The notes beneath the pieces are model-generated. The model searched no databases. It saw only the letters and a program-made list of their open reading frames with translations, and was not told where the DNA came from. Shown here one piece after another: positions 22,392 to 33,400 of a stretch of DNA of 64,000 bases. Position 1 is the stretch's first letter, and every line of letters begins with the position of its first letter. The stretch spans positions 310,001-374,000 of the forward strand of contig BDSL01000077.1 in the NCBI GenBank assembly GCA_003116995.1, given 5' to 3'. This stretch comes from Yamagishiella unicocca. Its lineage: Eukaryota; Chlorophyta; Chlorophyceae; Chlamydomonadales; Volvocaceae. Made by a program: the position numbers and the translations under genes.

Positions 22392-25300
22392 TAAGGGATA
22401 TTTAGTTGGGGCTGCAACAGCGGCGGCTAGCGGTGCTTTCCTGGATGGGGGAGGGGCACAACTCCCACACAAACACGTCAAGAAAGAGCCCGCTTGGCCG
22501 CCTCATCAACCCCTGGGTCCCGCCCTTCCGCATCCGTAGGGTCATCATTCATGTGTATCGTACCAGTGCCCGCACCCTACACGCCAGGTTAGCACCTCCC
22601 TCCCCCGCCCCCCTCACGGCGCCTCCCTGTCGTACCGTGATAGTCCTCGGGCCACGTGTCGTTCAGGTACAGCAGCGCGCTAACGAACAACGGCCGGGAG
22701 GGCTCCCTGCGGCAAAGGAGGAATGGAAGGAAGCGTTGGTTTATAGTTGCAGCTGGAGAAATTGGTTTAGGTACCGGTACCCAATAAGAATCGCCCCGCT
22801 CCCACATACAAACTGCCCCCCACATCCCCCCGCCCCCCCCCCACACACACACACCGCCCCCCACATTTCCCCCCGCCCCCCATACACACACACACACACA
22901 CCGCCCCTACATTTCCCTCTCCCCCTCACCTGTTGTGGTAGTACCCGTAGTTGTGCACCCAAGGCGAGTGCGGGGGCACCGTTGTGGGGTCTGCGTCCTG
23001 GTGCCAGGCACAGGGGTCCCCCGGCATCACCGCGTTACCCACAAACGAGCTCAGCAGCGTGTCGTCCCCGTCCGCCGCCGCCCCCTCCGAGATCTCATTC
23101 GCGGGCATGTGGCAGATGTCGTACTCGGGGTAGAGCGCCGCCAGCCGGGTCTGCAGCGCCACCACGGGCGGCGGCGGGTCGTCCCTCAGCGCCTGCAGCA
23201 CCTCGGGCTGCAGGCCCCAGGTGGTCCGGTCGCCTGGGCGCCATTTGGGGATAAGAAGCGGTCAGGGGGCAAAAGGAAGACCCGTGTACGAAAGGACAAC
23301 CGTTTTTAGAACAGGCATTCGAGATGTATGCTGGAGAAGGGGCGCATGTTCGGTTTGGTCGGGTGAGACGAGGACGAGCGGATGAGCGGTTTGGAGAGGA
23401 AACCCGTGGATTGACAATGGAGCAATGAGCCGTTGCGCCTGGCCTCACACCCAAAACGGTGAACGGATCCACCGCCGACCCACCGACCCACCTTCCCGGT
23501 CCACACAAGCCATCTCCCACTTGGCTTCGGGCGGCGGCCCTCCATGGTCGTGTTCCGGAGCTGTCAGCCATCCCAGCAGCTGCTGCCGCTCCCCCTCCGT
23601 CAGCAGCCCGTCGAGGACCACCAAGTGGCCCGCGTCAGGACGGTAGTGACCTAAGAACGGGGGGGGGGCGCAATTTAAGAAACGGTAACGTGACTGGGGA
23701 AATGTAGTGGGGAGGGGTGTGTGTGCAAGGAAGACCCGTGTGTGAAAGGAAGAACCGCTTAGAATTTTAGACGTTGTTCCGAGGTGCATGCTGGAGAACG
23801 TCGTTGAGGAAACTAAGCCTGGGAGGGGGGAGGGAGGAAAGCCGTGGGTCGGCAGTTCAAGGCAAGGAAATAACGACTTAGAGTTTCGGGCCCCCTTCCC
23901 TTCCCCTCCGCTCCCACTCTTCGCGCCCCTGGACCATCACCTTCACCGCCCTCGGTTTGTCGGCCGTGGATTCGCGGATTTTTCTTATCAAACCCCCCTT
24001 CTCGTCCTACTCCTCCTCGCTGTCCTGCCGTACCATGGATTGACGGCACCTCGCCCGCATCCATCGCCGCTGTGAGGACCACCCGGACCTCGTCCAGTAC
24101 GGCAAGGTGATCACCAGCGGCGCCGCCGCCAGAGACGCCGTCGGCGCCCCCGGCAGTAGCCCCCAGCGGCTCCACCCGCACTGGCTGTAGCAGCCCATAG
24201 TAGCGAGCGTGCGCGTCCCGCAGGAAGGCCATCAGCTCACGCAGCGTAAGGCCCTCGTGCCTGTCAGGCACGGGAGAGGCGGCGGCGGCAGCGGCGGCGG
24301 CGGCGTTTTTGTACGGCTGCGATGGCGGCGGCTACTCGGCGGGGGGGAGGAGGCGGCGCGAAAGTGCTTGCTTAGCTGCCCGCAGCCCCGCCGCCCCCCC
24401 CGCCGTCTGTTCTAAACGGTTTCTTTCGGGCATCCACGGGTCTTCCTCGAAACCACCCCCGCCGTCTCCACGTGCAGAGCTGGCCTCCAAAGCTGGCCGC
24501 AGCCCCGAAACCACCCCCGCCGTCTCCACGTGCAGAGCCTCCAGAGCCGGTCGTGCGGGGGCACAACGTATACTCCTGCCAGCTGCCGCCCGGTCATCGA
24601 CTCCCCAGGCGCATCCAACCCAGTGCCGCGGCTCCACCACGCCTCCTAGTCTTCCCCCACGGGCCCCTCGGCTCCCAGGGGCCCCGCCCACTCACTTTGG
24701 CTGGTATGCCGCAGGCACCACGCCCCATTCCCCCCGCCCGCCCCGCCCACTCATTCCGACTTTCGGCTTTAGTATCCCCAACCCAGTTCTCCAGCATGCA
24801 TCTCAGAACGTCTGTTCTAAACGGTGTTTTCGGGCATCCACGGGTCTTCCTCGAACCCGCCCACTCATTCGCGGATTCTCTTATAACACTAGCCCCCCCG
24901 CCCACTCACTTTGGCTGGTAGGCCGCCACCAGCGCAGGCACCACGCCCCACTCCACCAACAGATCGTTCAGCTGAGCGCCCACGCCCTCCGCCGCCGGCC
25001 CCACCAGCAGCACCACACGGCCGGAGGACACCGCCGAGGAGTCGCCGCCGGCGTCGCCGCCGCTGGCGGCGGCGGCTGCCTCCGTTGAAGCGCGGTCCAG
25101 CACGTCGCGCACAGTGTACGACAACATACCCAACGTGACGTCCACAACCGACGTCGCCGCGGCGGCGGCGCCGTCGGTGCCGTACTCTGCCGGCGGCGGC
25201 GGCATCACCTCAGGCAACCGCTGGCGGACCAATTCGAGCTCCTCCGGGTGGAATCCTACGAACAGCACCGCGTCATCTTGTACGACGCCCGCCGTACGAC

Positions 25301-26089
25301 GTTGTTGCTGCTGCTGCTGCTTCCGGGAGCGTGGCCGGGGTTTGGGCTGCTGCTGCTGCTGCGGCTGCTGCTGCTGCCGCTGCTGCTGGTTCCGCCATTG
25401 CGCCCAAGCCGCCGAAGAACAGCCAGCCACACGCCGGGCAGTTGGGGAGGAGTGCGGGTTAGCGGGCGAGGTGGCTACCACATGCCAGAAAGGCCGCAGG
25501 CGTGCAAATCACCCAATCTCGACACGGGGAGGCAGGGACAGGGGGGAAGGCGGAACGGATTGGAGGAGCACCCAAAACACAGCAACCCGGACGAGTACGT
25601 CTGCGGAAGGTATCCAGACACTATCTAGCCCAGACCTCCTCGTCGCTCCTCAGCAACCGCGGGTCCTGGTCTCATAGCCTCAGCTGTTGCACAGCGCGAG
25701 GGCCTTACGGCGTCAGACGAAATTAGGGGGAGCTTCGAGCCGCGCCTGCTGCCCCCGGGACCAGGAACCCGCCCGCCACGATTCATCTCCACCGCCGTAC
25801 GAGCTGATGTACGGCTTACCTCCTGGCTAGCTGCGTCGATGGACGGTGTGGCCGACGCCGCCAGCTGGGCCAGCCCTCGAGCATCGCCTCGCCCGGGAAT
25901 TGAGCCCTCGTGAGTCGGAATCGCAGAGCGGCTGGGTGTGAGCATCCAAGGACGCGCCATAGGCCCCAGGAGGTTAGGGAAGGGCCCCCGGGATGAAGGG
26001 GGCGGCGACGTCGTCAGGGAGAGGCTGGGCCCCGTACGGCTGCATAGCGCACCGCCAGTCGGGCTCAGGCACATGGAGAGAGCGCTCAT
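21570..26089 (-). CDS. 2-oxoglutarate/Fe(II)-dependent oxygenase
   Basis: Minus-strand exons that join in phase: 24910 to about 25481, 24034-24260, 23492-23650, 22930-23233, 22636-22706, 22246-22309 and 21570-21879 (stop TGA). Joined reading includes VPALVAAYQPKHEGLTLREL, SIHGHYRPDAGHLVVLDGLL, DREGDRTTWGLQPEV, GYYHNREPSRPLFVSALLYL, WPEDYHAETLFLDPETQLGL and APGRVVLLEQDVPHRISAPS. The iron site is AWHQDAD (HxD) plus the distal His of QDVPHRISAPS; the Arg of RYSLVWKLVL fits co-substrate binding. This is the double-stranded beta-helix dioxygenase fold, related to prolyl-hydroxylase-type oxygenases; the substrate is unknown. A possible first exon, 25820-26089 (MSALSMCLSPTGG ... DAASQE, donor GTAAGC), looks like an organelle transit peptide. 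Its link to the Gln-rich exon is not resolved. The C-terminal tail after KLVLVPRE is Gly/Gln-rich. Confidence 0.8.
22326..22391. repeat. (GGCA)n microsatellite
   Basis: About 16 perfect tetranucleotide units in an intron of the oxygenase gene, directly upstream (in gene sense) of the acceptor at 22311-22310. It generates the artificial Gly-Arg-Gln-Ala frames in this area. Confidence 0.95.
23275..23339 (-). repeat. Intron repeat family A copy (minus)
   Basis: Reads AGGAAGACCCGTGTACGAAA ... GATGTATGCTGGAGAAG, the reverse complement of the family A consensus, in an oxygenase intron. Confidence 0.75.
23727..23799 (-). repeat. Intron repeat family A copy (minus)
   Basis: Reads AAGGAAGACCCGTGTGTGAA ... 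GAGGTGCATGCTGGAGAAC in the neighbouring oxygenase intron. Confidence 0.75.
23941..23998 (+). repeat. Intron repeat family B copy
   Basis: CACCGCCCTCGGTTTGT, then GGCCGTGGATTCGCGGATT and TCTTATCAAACCCC. Nearly identical to 62804-62858 in the flippase gene; shorter relatives lie at 33833-33866 (+), 48759-48788 (-) and 61331-61360 (-). Confidence 0.8.
24403..24452 (+). repeat. Intron repeat family A copy, partial
   Basis: CTGTTCTAAACGGTTTCTTT followed by CATCCACGGGTCTTCCTCG. It lacks the CATGCATCTCG half. Confidence 0.75.
24448..24537 (+). repeat. 32-bp direct repeat pair
   Basis: CGAAACCACCCCCGCCGTCT plus CCACGTGCAGAG occurs at 24448-24479 and again 58 bp later at 24506-24537, inside an oxygenase intron. 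Confidence 0.85.
24787..24855 (+). repeat. Intron repeat family A copy, full length
   Basis: TCTCCAGCATGCATCTCAGA, ACGTCTGTTCTAAACGG and CATCCACGGGTCTTCCTCG in order; the best-preserved plus-strand copy. Confidence 0.8.
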
Positions 26090-26836
26090 GTTGCTGAGGA
26101 TGAGGGTGCGGTTTCGCGTGATAGCGACTGCAAGGCCGCTGCGGGCAGCGGCGAGGAGGCGCCCTCTCGGCGCCGCCGTGGCCGCGTAATAAGCTATTTG
26201 GAAAAGGTGAATTGTGGAATGCTACTTCAGAACGTGCTGGAGACGAATGGTGTGTCGGCGGCTTGAAATTTTGTGCAATCGAAAGAAAAGCAGCTCGCTT
26301 TTTAGGTACAGAAGTTAATGTTTACAGTTGTGCGCACGTGAAGTGGGTAGAGTGCGCCCGACCATATTGCCAATTTGCCATGTAAAGGATGGGTCCGGAA
26401 TCGTACGGCTGGCCAGCCGTGGATTGCAGTATTTGCAGACAGGATGATTGAAGTTATCCTTTAATTGAGCCAATGAGAGCCAATGAGAGCGCGAGGTGTG
26501 GCAATTTATGTAAATTGGTAAAATGCGGGTAAGGTCCCAACGTGGACGTTCGCGAAAGGTATAACAACGAAACAGCGCAACAAAACAGGTAGAAATGATC
26601 TGTGATCAAGCCTGCTTCGGTTTGCTTCATGAATGCTGTAGAAAACATCAGTCGGCGTCAGAGTCGCACGCTCGTACGGCGCGCATACCGGAATTCCAAT
26701 GACGCGGCTGGTGAAGGGGCGATGAAAGTATGCGAAGTATGCTATGTGAAATCGAAACTTATTTTTCGAGCCAAATTGAAGTCGTGCAACTTTATGTACG
26801 ACTCGTCGCTTGGCTCGTCCGACGGCATGGCAGCAT
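26090..26836. other. Upstream flank of the oxygenase gene and left flank of the transposon-like element
   Basis: No exon recognised. A tandem AGCCAATGAG duplication lies near 26467-26487. The final seven bases (26830-26836, GCAGCAT) are the left target-site duplication of the adjacent element. Confidence 0.4.
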
Positions 26837-29539
26837 CAGCTAAGTCTCCCGGTAAGGCGTCATACTCGGCATGGGATCATACGACATATGGCATGCCACA
26901 TATTATAGAACGCCACAGTCAAACTAACTTTACATTAGGGACTGTAAGTCAAACTTTCTATGCATGGCGTCCCATAATGCATATGAAGCCAATATACATG
27001 GACGGATACGTCGCAGTGCAAGCAGAACAATAGCACCAATTCTTGAAGCATAATGGAACTTCTTACTCTATGAATATTGACTGCGGTAATGTGTGATACC
27101 GGTAGAGACGTCCTTCGAAGTAAACTTGCTTCCTTGTGGGAACTCCAAGGGGAGACATGGCTCTTGGGATACGGCCGATGATGTGCACCCAGAAATCTCG
27201 CGTTTAATCACGCCTTGATGTCGCCGAGCAAGCAGCAGAAGTTGTCGTGGAAGTGAGCATTGAAGCGACAGCTTGCGATGACGACCACGGTGCTCACCCG
27301 CACATCCGTGCTCATCTCTCACAGCAATGCAAGAGAAATCCGCGTGCCCAAAGCTGTCTTTCAGAGTTTTGCCAGCAAGTCCTAGTTTCCATGCATGTGC
27401 TCCCAGGCCGCAAGCCACACTAGCTCGTCGCAGACGATTGCACTCAACCAGTAATTCATCGAGGTGGTTGTTGCCGCGTTGATCACGGCGGTGAAAGAGC
27501 TGCTGGACGGAAGTTGGCAGCCGCTGCCAACGGTATCCGCCATCGCCAGCGACACACAGACGCCACAGGCTACGGTGTCTGCAGACAGTCTGGCAGAAAT
27601 GTTTGCGGCACCTAAAGCCACGCAGCAGCCGCAGCAGCCCCGCTAGCAGCAAGGGAGCGCCTGAACCACCGAAAGCGGGATTGCTCTCCTAATTCAAGCC
27701 AGACCATCCCCCGCGCCATACCAGCTCTGTACTATCATACTAGATACTAGTTGGGCGCGGCGGTGGAAGCATAGGGTTACGTACGAAAACAATCGGGCAC
27801 TTACCCTCTTCCAGCCCCGCTAGCAGCAAGGGAGCGCCTGCACCACCGAAAGCGGGATTTCTATTCTAATTCAAGCCAGACCATCCCCCGCGCCACACCA
27901 GCTCTGTACTATCATACTAGATACTTGTTGGGCGCGGCGGTGGAAGCATAGGGTTACGTACGAAAACAATCGGGCGCTTTCCCTCTTCCAGCCCCGCTAG
28001 CAGCAAGGGAGCGCCTGCACCACCGAAAGCGGGATTGCTATTCTAATTCAAGCCAGACCATCCCCCGCGCCACACCAGCTCTGTACTATCATACTAGATA
28101 CTAGTTGGGCGCGGCGGTGGAAGCATAGGGTCACCTACGGCAACATTTCGGGCGCTTTCCCTAATCCAGCCCCGCTAGCAGCAAGGGAGCGCGAAAGCGG
28201 GATTGCTCTTTTGATTCAAGCCAGACCATCCCCCGCGCCATACCAGCTTTGTACTATCATACTAGATACTAGTTGGGCGCGGCGGTGGAAGCATAGGGTC
28301 ACCTACGGCAACATTTCGGGCGCTTTCCCTAATCCAGCCCCGCTAGCAGCAAGGGAGCGCGAAAGCGGGATTGCTCTTTTGATTCAAGCCAGACCATCCC
28401 CCGCGCCATACCAGCTTTGTACTATCATACTAGATACTAGTTGGGCGCGGCGGTGGAAGCATAGGGTCACCTACGGCAACAATCGGGCGCTTTCCCTAAT
28501 CCAGCCCCGCTAGCAGCAAGGGAGCGCGAAAGCGGGATTGCACTTTTGATTCAAGCCAGACCATCCCCCGCGCCATACCAGCTTTGTACTATCATACTAG
28601 ATACTAGTTGGGCGCGGCGGTGGAAGCATAGGGTCACCTACGGCAACAATCGGGCGCTTTCCCTCTTCCAGCCCCGCTAGCAGCAAGGGAGCGCGAAAGC
28701 GGGATTGCTCTTTTGATTCAAGCCAGATCATCCCCCGCGCCATACCAGCTTTGTACTATCATACTAGATACTAGTTGAGCGTGGCGGTGGAAGCATAGGG
28801 CCACCTACGGCAACAATCGGGCGCTTTCCCTAATCCAGCAGCAAGGGAGCGCCTGGATCACCAAAGAGGGATTAAGCCAGCCCCCCCGCCCTGCCGCTTT
28901 AGTAGTTTTCACTGGGGCCGAGTGGGCGACAGCCGGCAAGGGCTTTGATTGTGGGGCCGGGCAAGACCCCCAAGGAAAGCATCCGCAAACGTACCCGGGC
29001 CTTCATCCGCAGCTGCGCGACTGAGCCACCCCACTGCGCTCTGAATTATTTCGTGTAGTTCAAAATGGTTCTCTTCTTAGAGAAGTGGAGCCGGAGGAAC
29101 GCTGAAATGACATGCTTGCTGATGACAACTCGTTGAAGGAAAGAGTGTAGCTCGCATCCTAACAGGACGTAATTGTGCTTATAGTCATAGAGCGGTAGTG
29201 CTCGACGATACGCCACCAAGGGTTCGATAGCCGCTGACGCGCGCCATGTTGCAACGCAGCCATTTTTACATCGACAGACGTTTCTACCGGTATCGCACAT
29301 TACCGCAGTCGCTATCCATAAAGGAAATGTGTTCATTACAACTGTTGTTCTGCTTGCACTGCGACATATCCGTCCATATATATTGGCGTCATATGCATTA
29401 TGGGACGCCATGCATATAACGTTTGACTTTACAGTCCTTAATGTAAAGTTAGTTTGACTTGGGCGTCCTATAATATGTGGCATGCCATATGTCGTATGAT
29501 CCCATGCCGAGTATGACGCCTTACCGGGAGACTTAGCTG
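26837..29539. mobile_element. Transposon-like element with ~275-bp terminal inverted repeats
   Basis: The left end (26837 to about 27112) and the reverse complement of the right end (about 29275 to 29539) both begin CAGCTAAGTCTCCCGGTAAG and stay closely similar for about 275 bp, to GATACCGGTAGA. Shared landmarks include CATGGGATCATACGACATAT, GCGTCCCATAATGCATATGA and GCAGTGCAAGCAGAACAA. Immediately outside both ends is the identical 7-mer GCAGCAT (26830-26836; 29540-29546), as expected of a target-site duplication. The total is about 2.7 kb. The interior has a ~580-bp unknown segment, an array of 168-177-bp satellite units, and ~400 bp of unknown sequence. No transposase is recognised, so it is probably a non-autonomous DNA transposon. 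The superfamily is not settled: long ends with a CAG terminus and a 7-bp duplication do not point clearly to one. Confidence 0.82.
27692..28880 (+). repeat. Satellite array, 168-177-bp unit, seven copies plus partial
   Basis: Units start at the ATTCAAGCCAGACCATCCCC word at 27692, 27869, 28046, 28214, 28382, 28549 and 28717, a spacing of 177, 177, 168, 168, 167 and 168. A decayed copy lies near 28872. The difference is a CCTGCACCACC insertion present only in the early copies. Each unit carries CTAGATACTAGTTGGGCGCG and GCTAGCAGCAAGGGAGCGC. The array lies wholly inside the element's inverted ends. Confidence 0.93.
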
Positions 29540-29546
29540 GCAGCAT

Positions 29547-30450
29547 GGGCCGTGCCTTAGTCGTGGCATCCCAACTTCCAAGTAATAGTCGCATCTTGCT
29601 TAAGCAGCCGGTCATTAATAGTTGCTTTTGATCTTTACACCGCCAAGTTTGCTTCATCGGCGTCAAACAGGTTATATTGCGGCATCAAGCTCGTCTCATC
29701 GAACGTACTATACAAGCATTTGGTTAGAGATGCTTGCTGGACGGAGCTCGTCTCATTGTGGAATTGCATCCTCGCCACATCATGGGTCGCCCTTGGTGGG
29801 CCCGGCACCCCGGAACGCCAGGCATGCCGTGAAGGGTGAGGCTAATTTATTGATATTAGATGCGACTCTGTAAGCATAAAACACCCAACAACGGGTCCTG
29901 CGTCACTGACAGCCACGTACATACCTGACCATCTGCCGTGGCCGCTGCACCGCAGTTTGTGGCGCGCAACCCAATACCACTACGACGACCATCACAACGG
30001 AGGAAGATAAAGTCGTTCGCGATAGAAATGGGAGGGTTGTACGTCGCGCGCCTGTCACAGGTGCGAGCAACTCCGTTTGCACCATCGCGTGGCGCACCTC
30101 TTTGGCAATGTGCGTTTAACGCCCAGAATTTGTACGATGCTGTCAATTTCATTATAATCCATGGCCGTGAAAAGCGCGTCCTGAACTTTGTGCGTCAAGC
30201 CTCGGCGCGTGACTCCGCACGTCCACACGAAACTATAATCCACGCCACCCAAACAGCTCCGCTAAGCCTAGCCGACGAGTGACGTCCCCGCCGGCCCGCC
30301 CTCATCTGTGTTCGCGTCTATGCAAGTCCCGATGTTGCTCCCTTCCATACCTTGTACACTAGCGCGGCCGTGGATTTCCACGGTGTCCCCCCCCCCCCAA
30401 ACACTGCACACCGCACCGTCAAGTCGAGCCGTCCAATCAACCAGCAAACG
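29547..30450. other. Spacer and 5' flank of the dioxygenase gene
   Basis: No recognised exon. Overlapping frames at 29856-30152 (-) and 29938-30282 (+) have no homology. The promoter and 5' UTR of the gene starting at 30451 should lie at the right end. Confidence 0.35.
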
Positions 30451-33400
30451 ATGCCTCCTAGCGGACTTACTGGACATCAGGAAAGTTCATTACCGGCTTT
30501 GTCGGTGCCGCCTACCGCGACTGAGTACCTGCAAACCCTCCGGCCGCTGCCTGCCTGCCCGTCCGAACCCACAGCCGCGGACCTACGAGACCACAACACG
30601 CTCTTCTCCTCCCTGCTGAAGGAGTACGCCTACTGGGTGGAGGACGACTGGGTGAGGGGTGTGGCGGGGAGGGGAGCGGCAGCAGCGCCCGCCTGGCCGT
30701 GTGTGGGTGCACTGCTGCCGGCGTCCCTAGCCAGCTAGCTGGGCTGGCAGGCAGCAGGGCAGCAGAAAGCAAAACACGCAGCCCAAGTTGTTGTCATGTG
30801 GGGGCACGGCGCATCAGGAGCCGCGGACATACGGGTGTTGTAAGCATCGTACGACAGCACGACGGCGTAGCTGTCGTACAGTTCGCAGCTCTGGGCTCCT
30901 CGTTTCCGTTCCGGTGCATGCTTCTGCGTCCTGTAAACGACCCAGCACGTCATGTAAACAACCACCGGCCCAACAACCGCCGCGCGTTCAATCCCCCCTC
31001 ATCTGTCAAACTGGCATCGCACCCCACACTGACGTAGCTTATCGAGTTCACTGCCACGACCCTTCCCCTACCCACCCACGCAATCGTACAACGTACGGCA
31101 CAGGTCACCGGCACCATCCCGGAGGAGCTGTGCGGCACCTATTACCGCAACGGCCCAGGCCTCCAGGTGAGTTGGGTTAGGGGGCCGCGGTGAGAGGGTT
31201 GAGAGGCGGGGGGAGAGGGTCGAGGGGTTCCACCCCCCGCCCACCCACCCACCCACCCACCCACCCACCCACCCACCCACCCACCCACCCACCCACCCAC
31301 CCACCCACCCACCCACCCACCCACCCACCCACCCACCCACCCACCCACCCATCCACCCACCCATCCACCCACCCACCCACCCACCCACCCACCCACCCAC
31401 CTGCCACACCCCCGCTTACCCGCCGCGCCAGATCGACAACCCGCGCTACCGCCGTCACAACTTTGACGGCGACGGTATGATCCTCAGCCTGGCGTTCCAG
31501 GACGGCCAGGCCTACTTCCGCAACCGCTTCGTCCGCACGGACGGCTTCGTCAAGGAGCAGGTGGGGCGCGGAGGCAGAGCCGGTCGGGAGTGAAGATCCG
31601 GCGCTGGATGCCCCCACCCCACCCCTTCTGCCTCGTGTTGGTTCGTCCAGTCTCCCCGAACGCCGCTGCTGGACCCCGTACCCAACACCCAACCCTCCCG
31701 CCCTAAGTGCCGGCAAATGGGTTCCCTGTCAAAAGCCCGCTCCCGCCTGTGCACCTGTCTCTCGCACCACCTCGCGCTTCCGCTCCACCCACCAGGCTGC
31801 CGGCCGGCCGCTCTTCCGCAACTCCTTCACGCGCGGCTCCGCGGACGGCTCCATGTTCTTCAACCCCTTCGACCTGTCCTTCAAGAACGTCGCCAACACG
31901 GGCGTGCTGTCCTGGGCGGGCAAGCTGTACGCCATGTGGGAGGTGGGTGGTCGTGTCCGGCGGTTAGGACGAGCGTCTGGGTCCCACTGCACGCTGCTGC
32001 TGCTGCTGCTGCTGCTCCACCCACGGCCGCCTTCATACCGTTTTACCTGCCCCCCGCCCCTTCCTTTGCAATCCTCTCTTGCCTGCTGCCGGTGTCGCTG
32101 GGTCAATGTGCAGTACTCTCCCCCCCTTTTGTGTTTTGTCCACCCCGCTGACTCCAGGGCGGCCTGCCGTACCGCATGGACCCGGTGACACTGGACACGT
32201 TGGGCGAGACGCGAATGGAGGGGGCGCTCCAGGGCAACACCTTCGGCGCCCACTACCGGCTGGCGCCGCAGCCGGACGGCAGCCGGCGCTGGGTGGGCTT
32301 CTCAACCGCCTCGGGCTTCGGCGGCTCCTCCATCACGTTTTACGAGTTCTCGGAGGACGGTGCCTTGCTGCACGAGACCAAACAGCCGCTGGAGGTGTGT
32401 GTCGCGCCATGTTGCGCCCCATTGGGTGCCAGATGAGCGCCGTGTTGCGCCAAATTGGGTGCCAGATGAGCGCCGTGTTGCGCCCGATGGGTGCCTGACG
32501 TGTGCCGGATGGGCTAGGTGGCTGCCTGGGGTTGACCAGGACCGCTGCGACCGGGTTGCGTCCCAATCATCCTCTCCTGTGTAGCCTCAATCACCTTGCC
32601 CCCCCGACCTCCGGGGACAACACAGCCACACACGACTCTTAAAACACGCACGCCGTAACCCCCTCCCCATCCCGCCCCTCGCCCCTCCTGCTGTGCCCGC
32701 GGTCGGACGTGCAGAACACCACCATGCCGTTCATCCACGACATGCTGGTTTCGGAGCACTACTACATCGTGGTGCTGGGCCCAATCGACTTCGACGCCGC
32801 CAAGTTCGCGACCAGCTACGTGACGAGCCGCTGCTCCATCGCCGAGTGCCTGGTCTACCAAGGGGACAAGCCGGCGCGGGTGGTGCTGGTGCCCCGGCCG
32901 GGGCGGCCCAGCGGCAAGGGTGCGCAACGAGCAGGGCGGGAGGGGAAGCGGGCGGCGGGCTGGCGAGGAAATTTCCGTTTGCATGACGTGTAGGAGACCA
33001 GAGTTGAAGTAGGAGCAAGTGTCATGCCCCAGCGCCTGCACGGACGTTACGTTTCACCGGCACTGGTTCCGGAGCGCACGAGATATTTATTCCGGCGCGG
33101 CTACATCGCGTGTGCGAACGATGTGGCGCCATCGGAGGGCTTGGATGGATGCCTTGGTCGTACTGGCTGGACGCCTTGGTCGTACTGGCTGGACGGCCCC
33201 AAGCGTCTTAGTAGTACTGCAACGACGTCATCACCGTAGTAGTACAATGACACCATCACCGGCCCTCGGCCCTCGGCCCCCCTTCCTGGCATCCCCTCCG
33301 CTCACCCCGATCCCTGTCCTCCGGATGCCCCCCCCCCCCGCCTGCCGCTGCCGCTGTCACAGTCCTGTCCACTCGGGTGATGGAGACGGACCCCTGCTTC

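Noticed and set aside
22193..22481. Gly-Arg-Gln-Ala / Leu-Pro-Ala-Cys repeat frames
   Set aside because: Translations of the (GGCA)n intron microsatellite in the oxygenase gene.
29046..29666. 206-codon minus-strand frame with a relative at 26602-27033 (+), suggesting a paralogous protein pair
   Set aside because: The similarity (SPGKASYSAWDHTTYGMPHI) is simply the terminal inverted repeat of the transposon read in both ends; no protein family matches.
31068..31716. Gly-Gly-Trp-Val repeat protein and His-Pro-Pro-Thr repeat protein
   Set aside because: Both are translations of the (ACCC)n microsatellite inside a dioxygenase intron.
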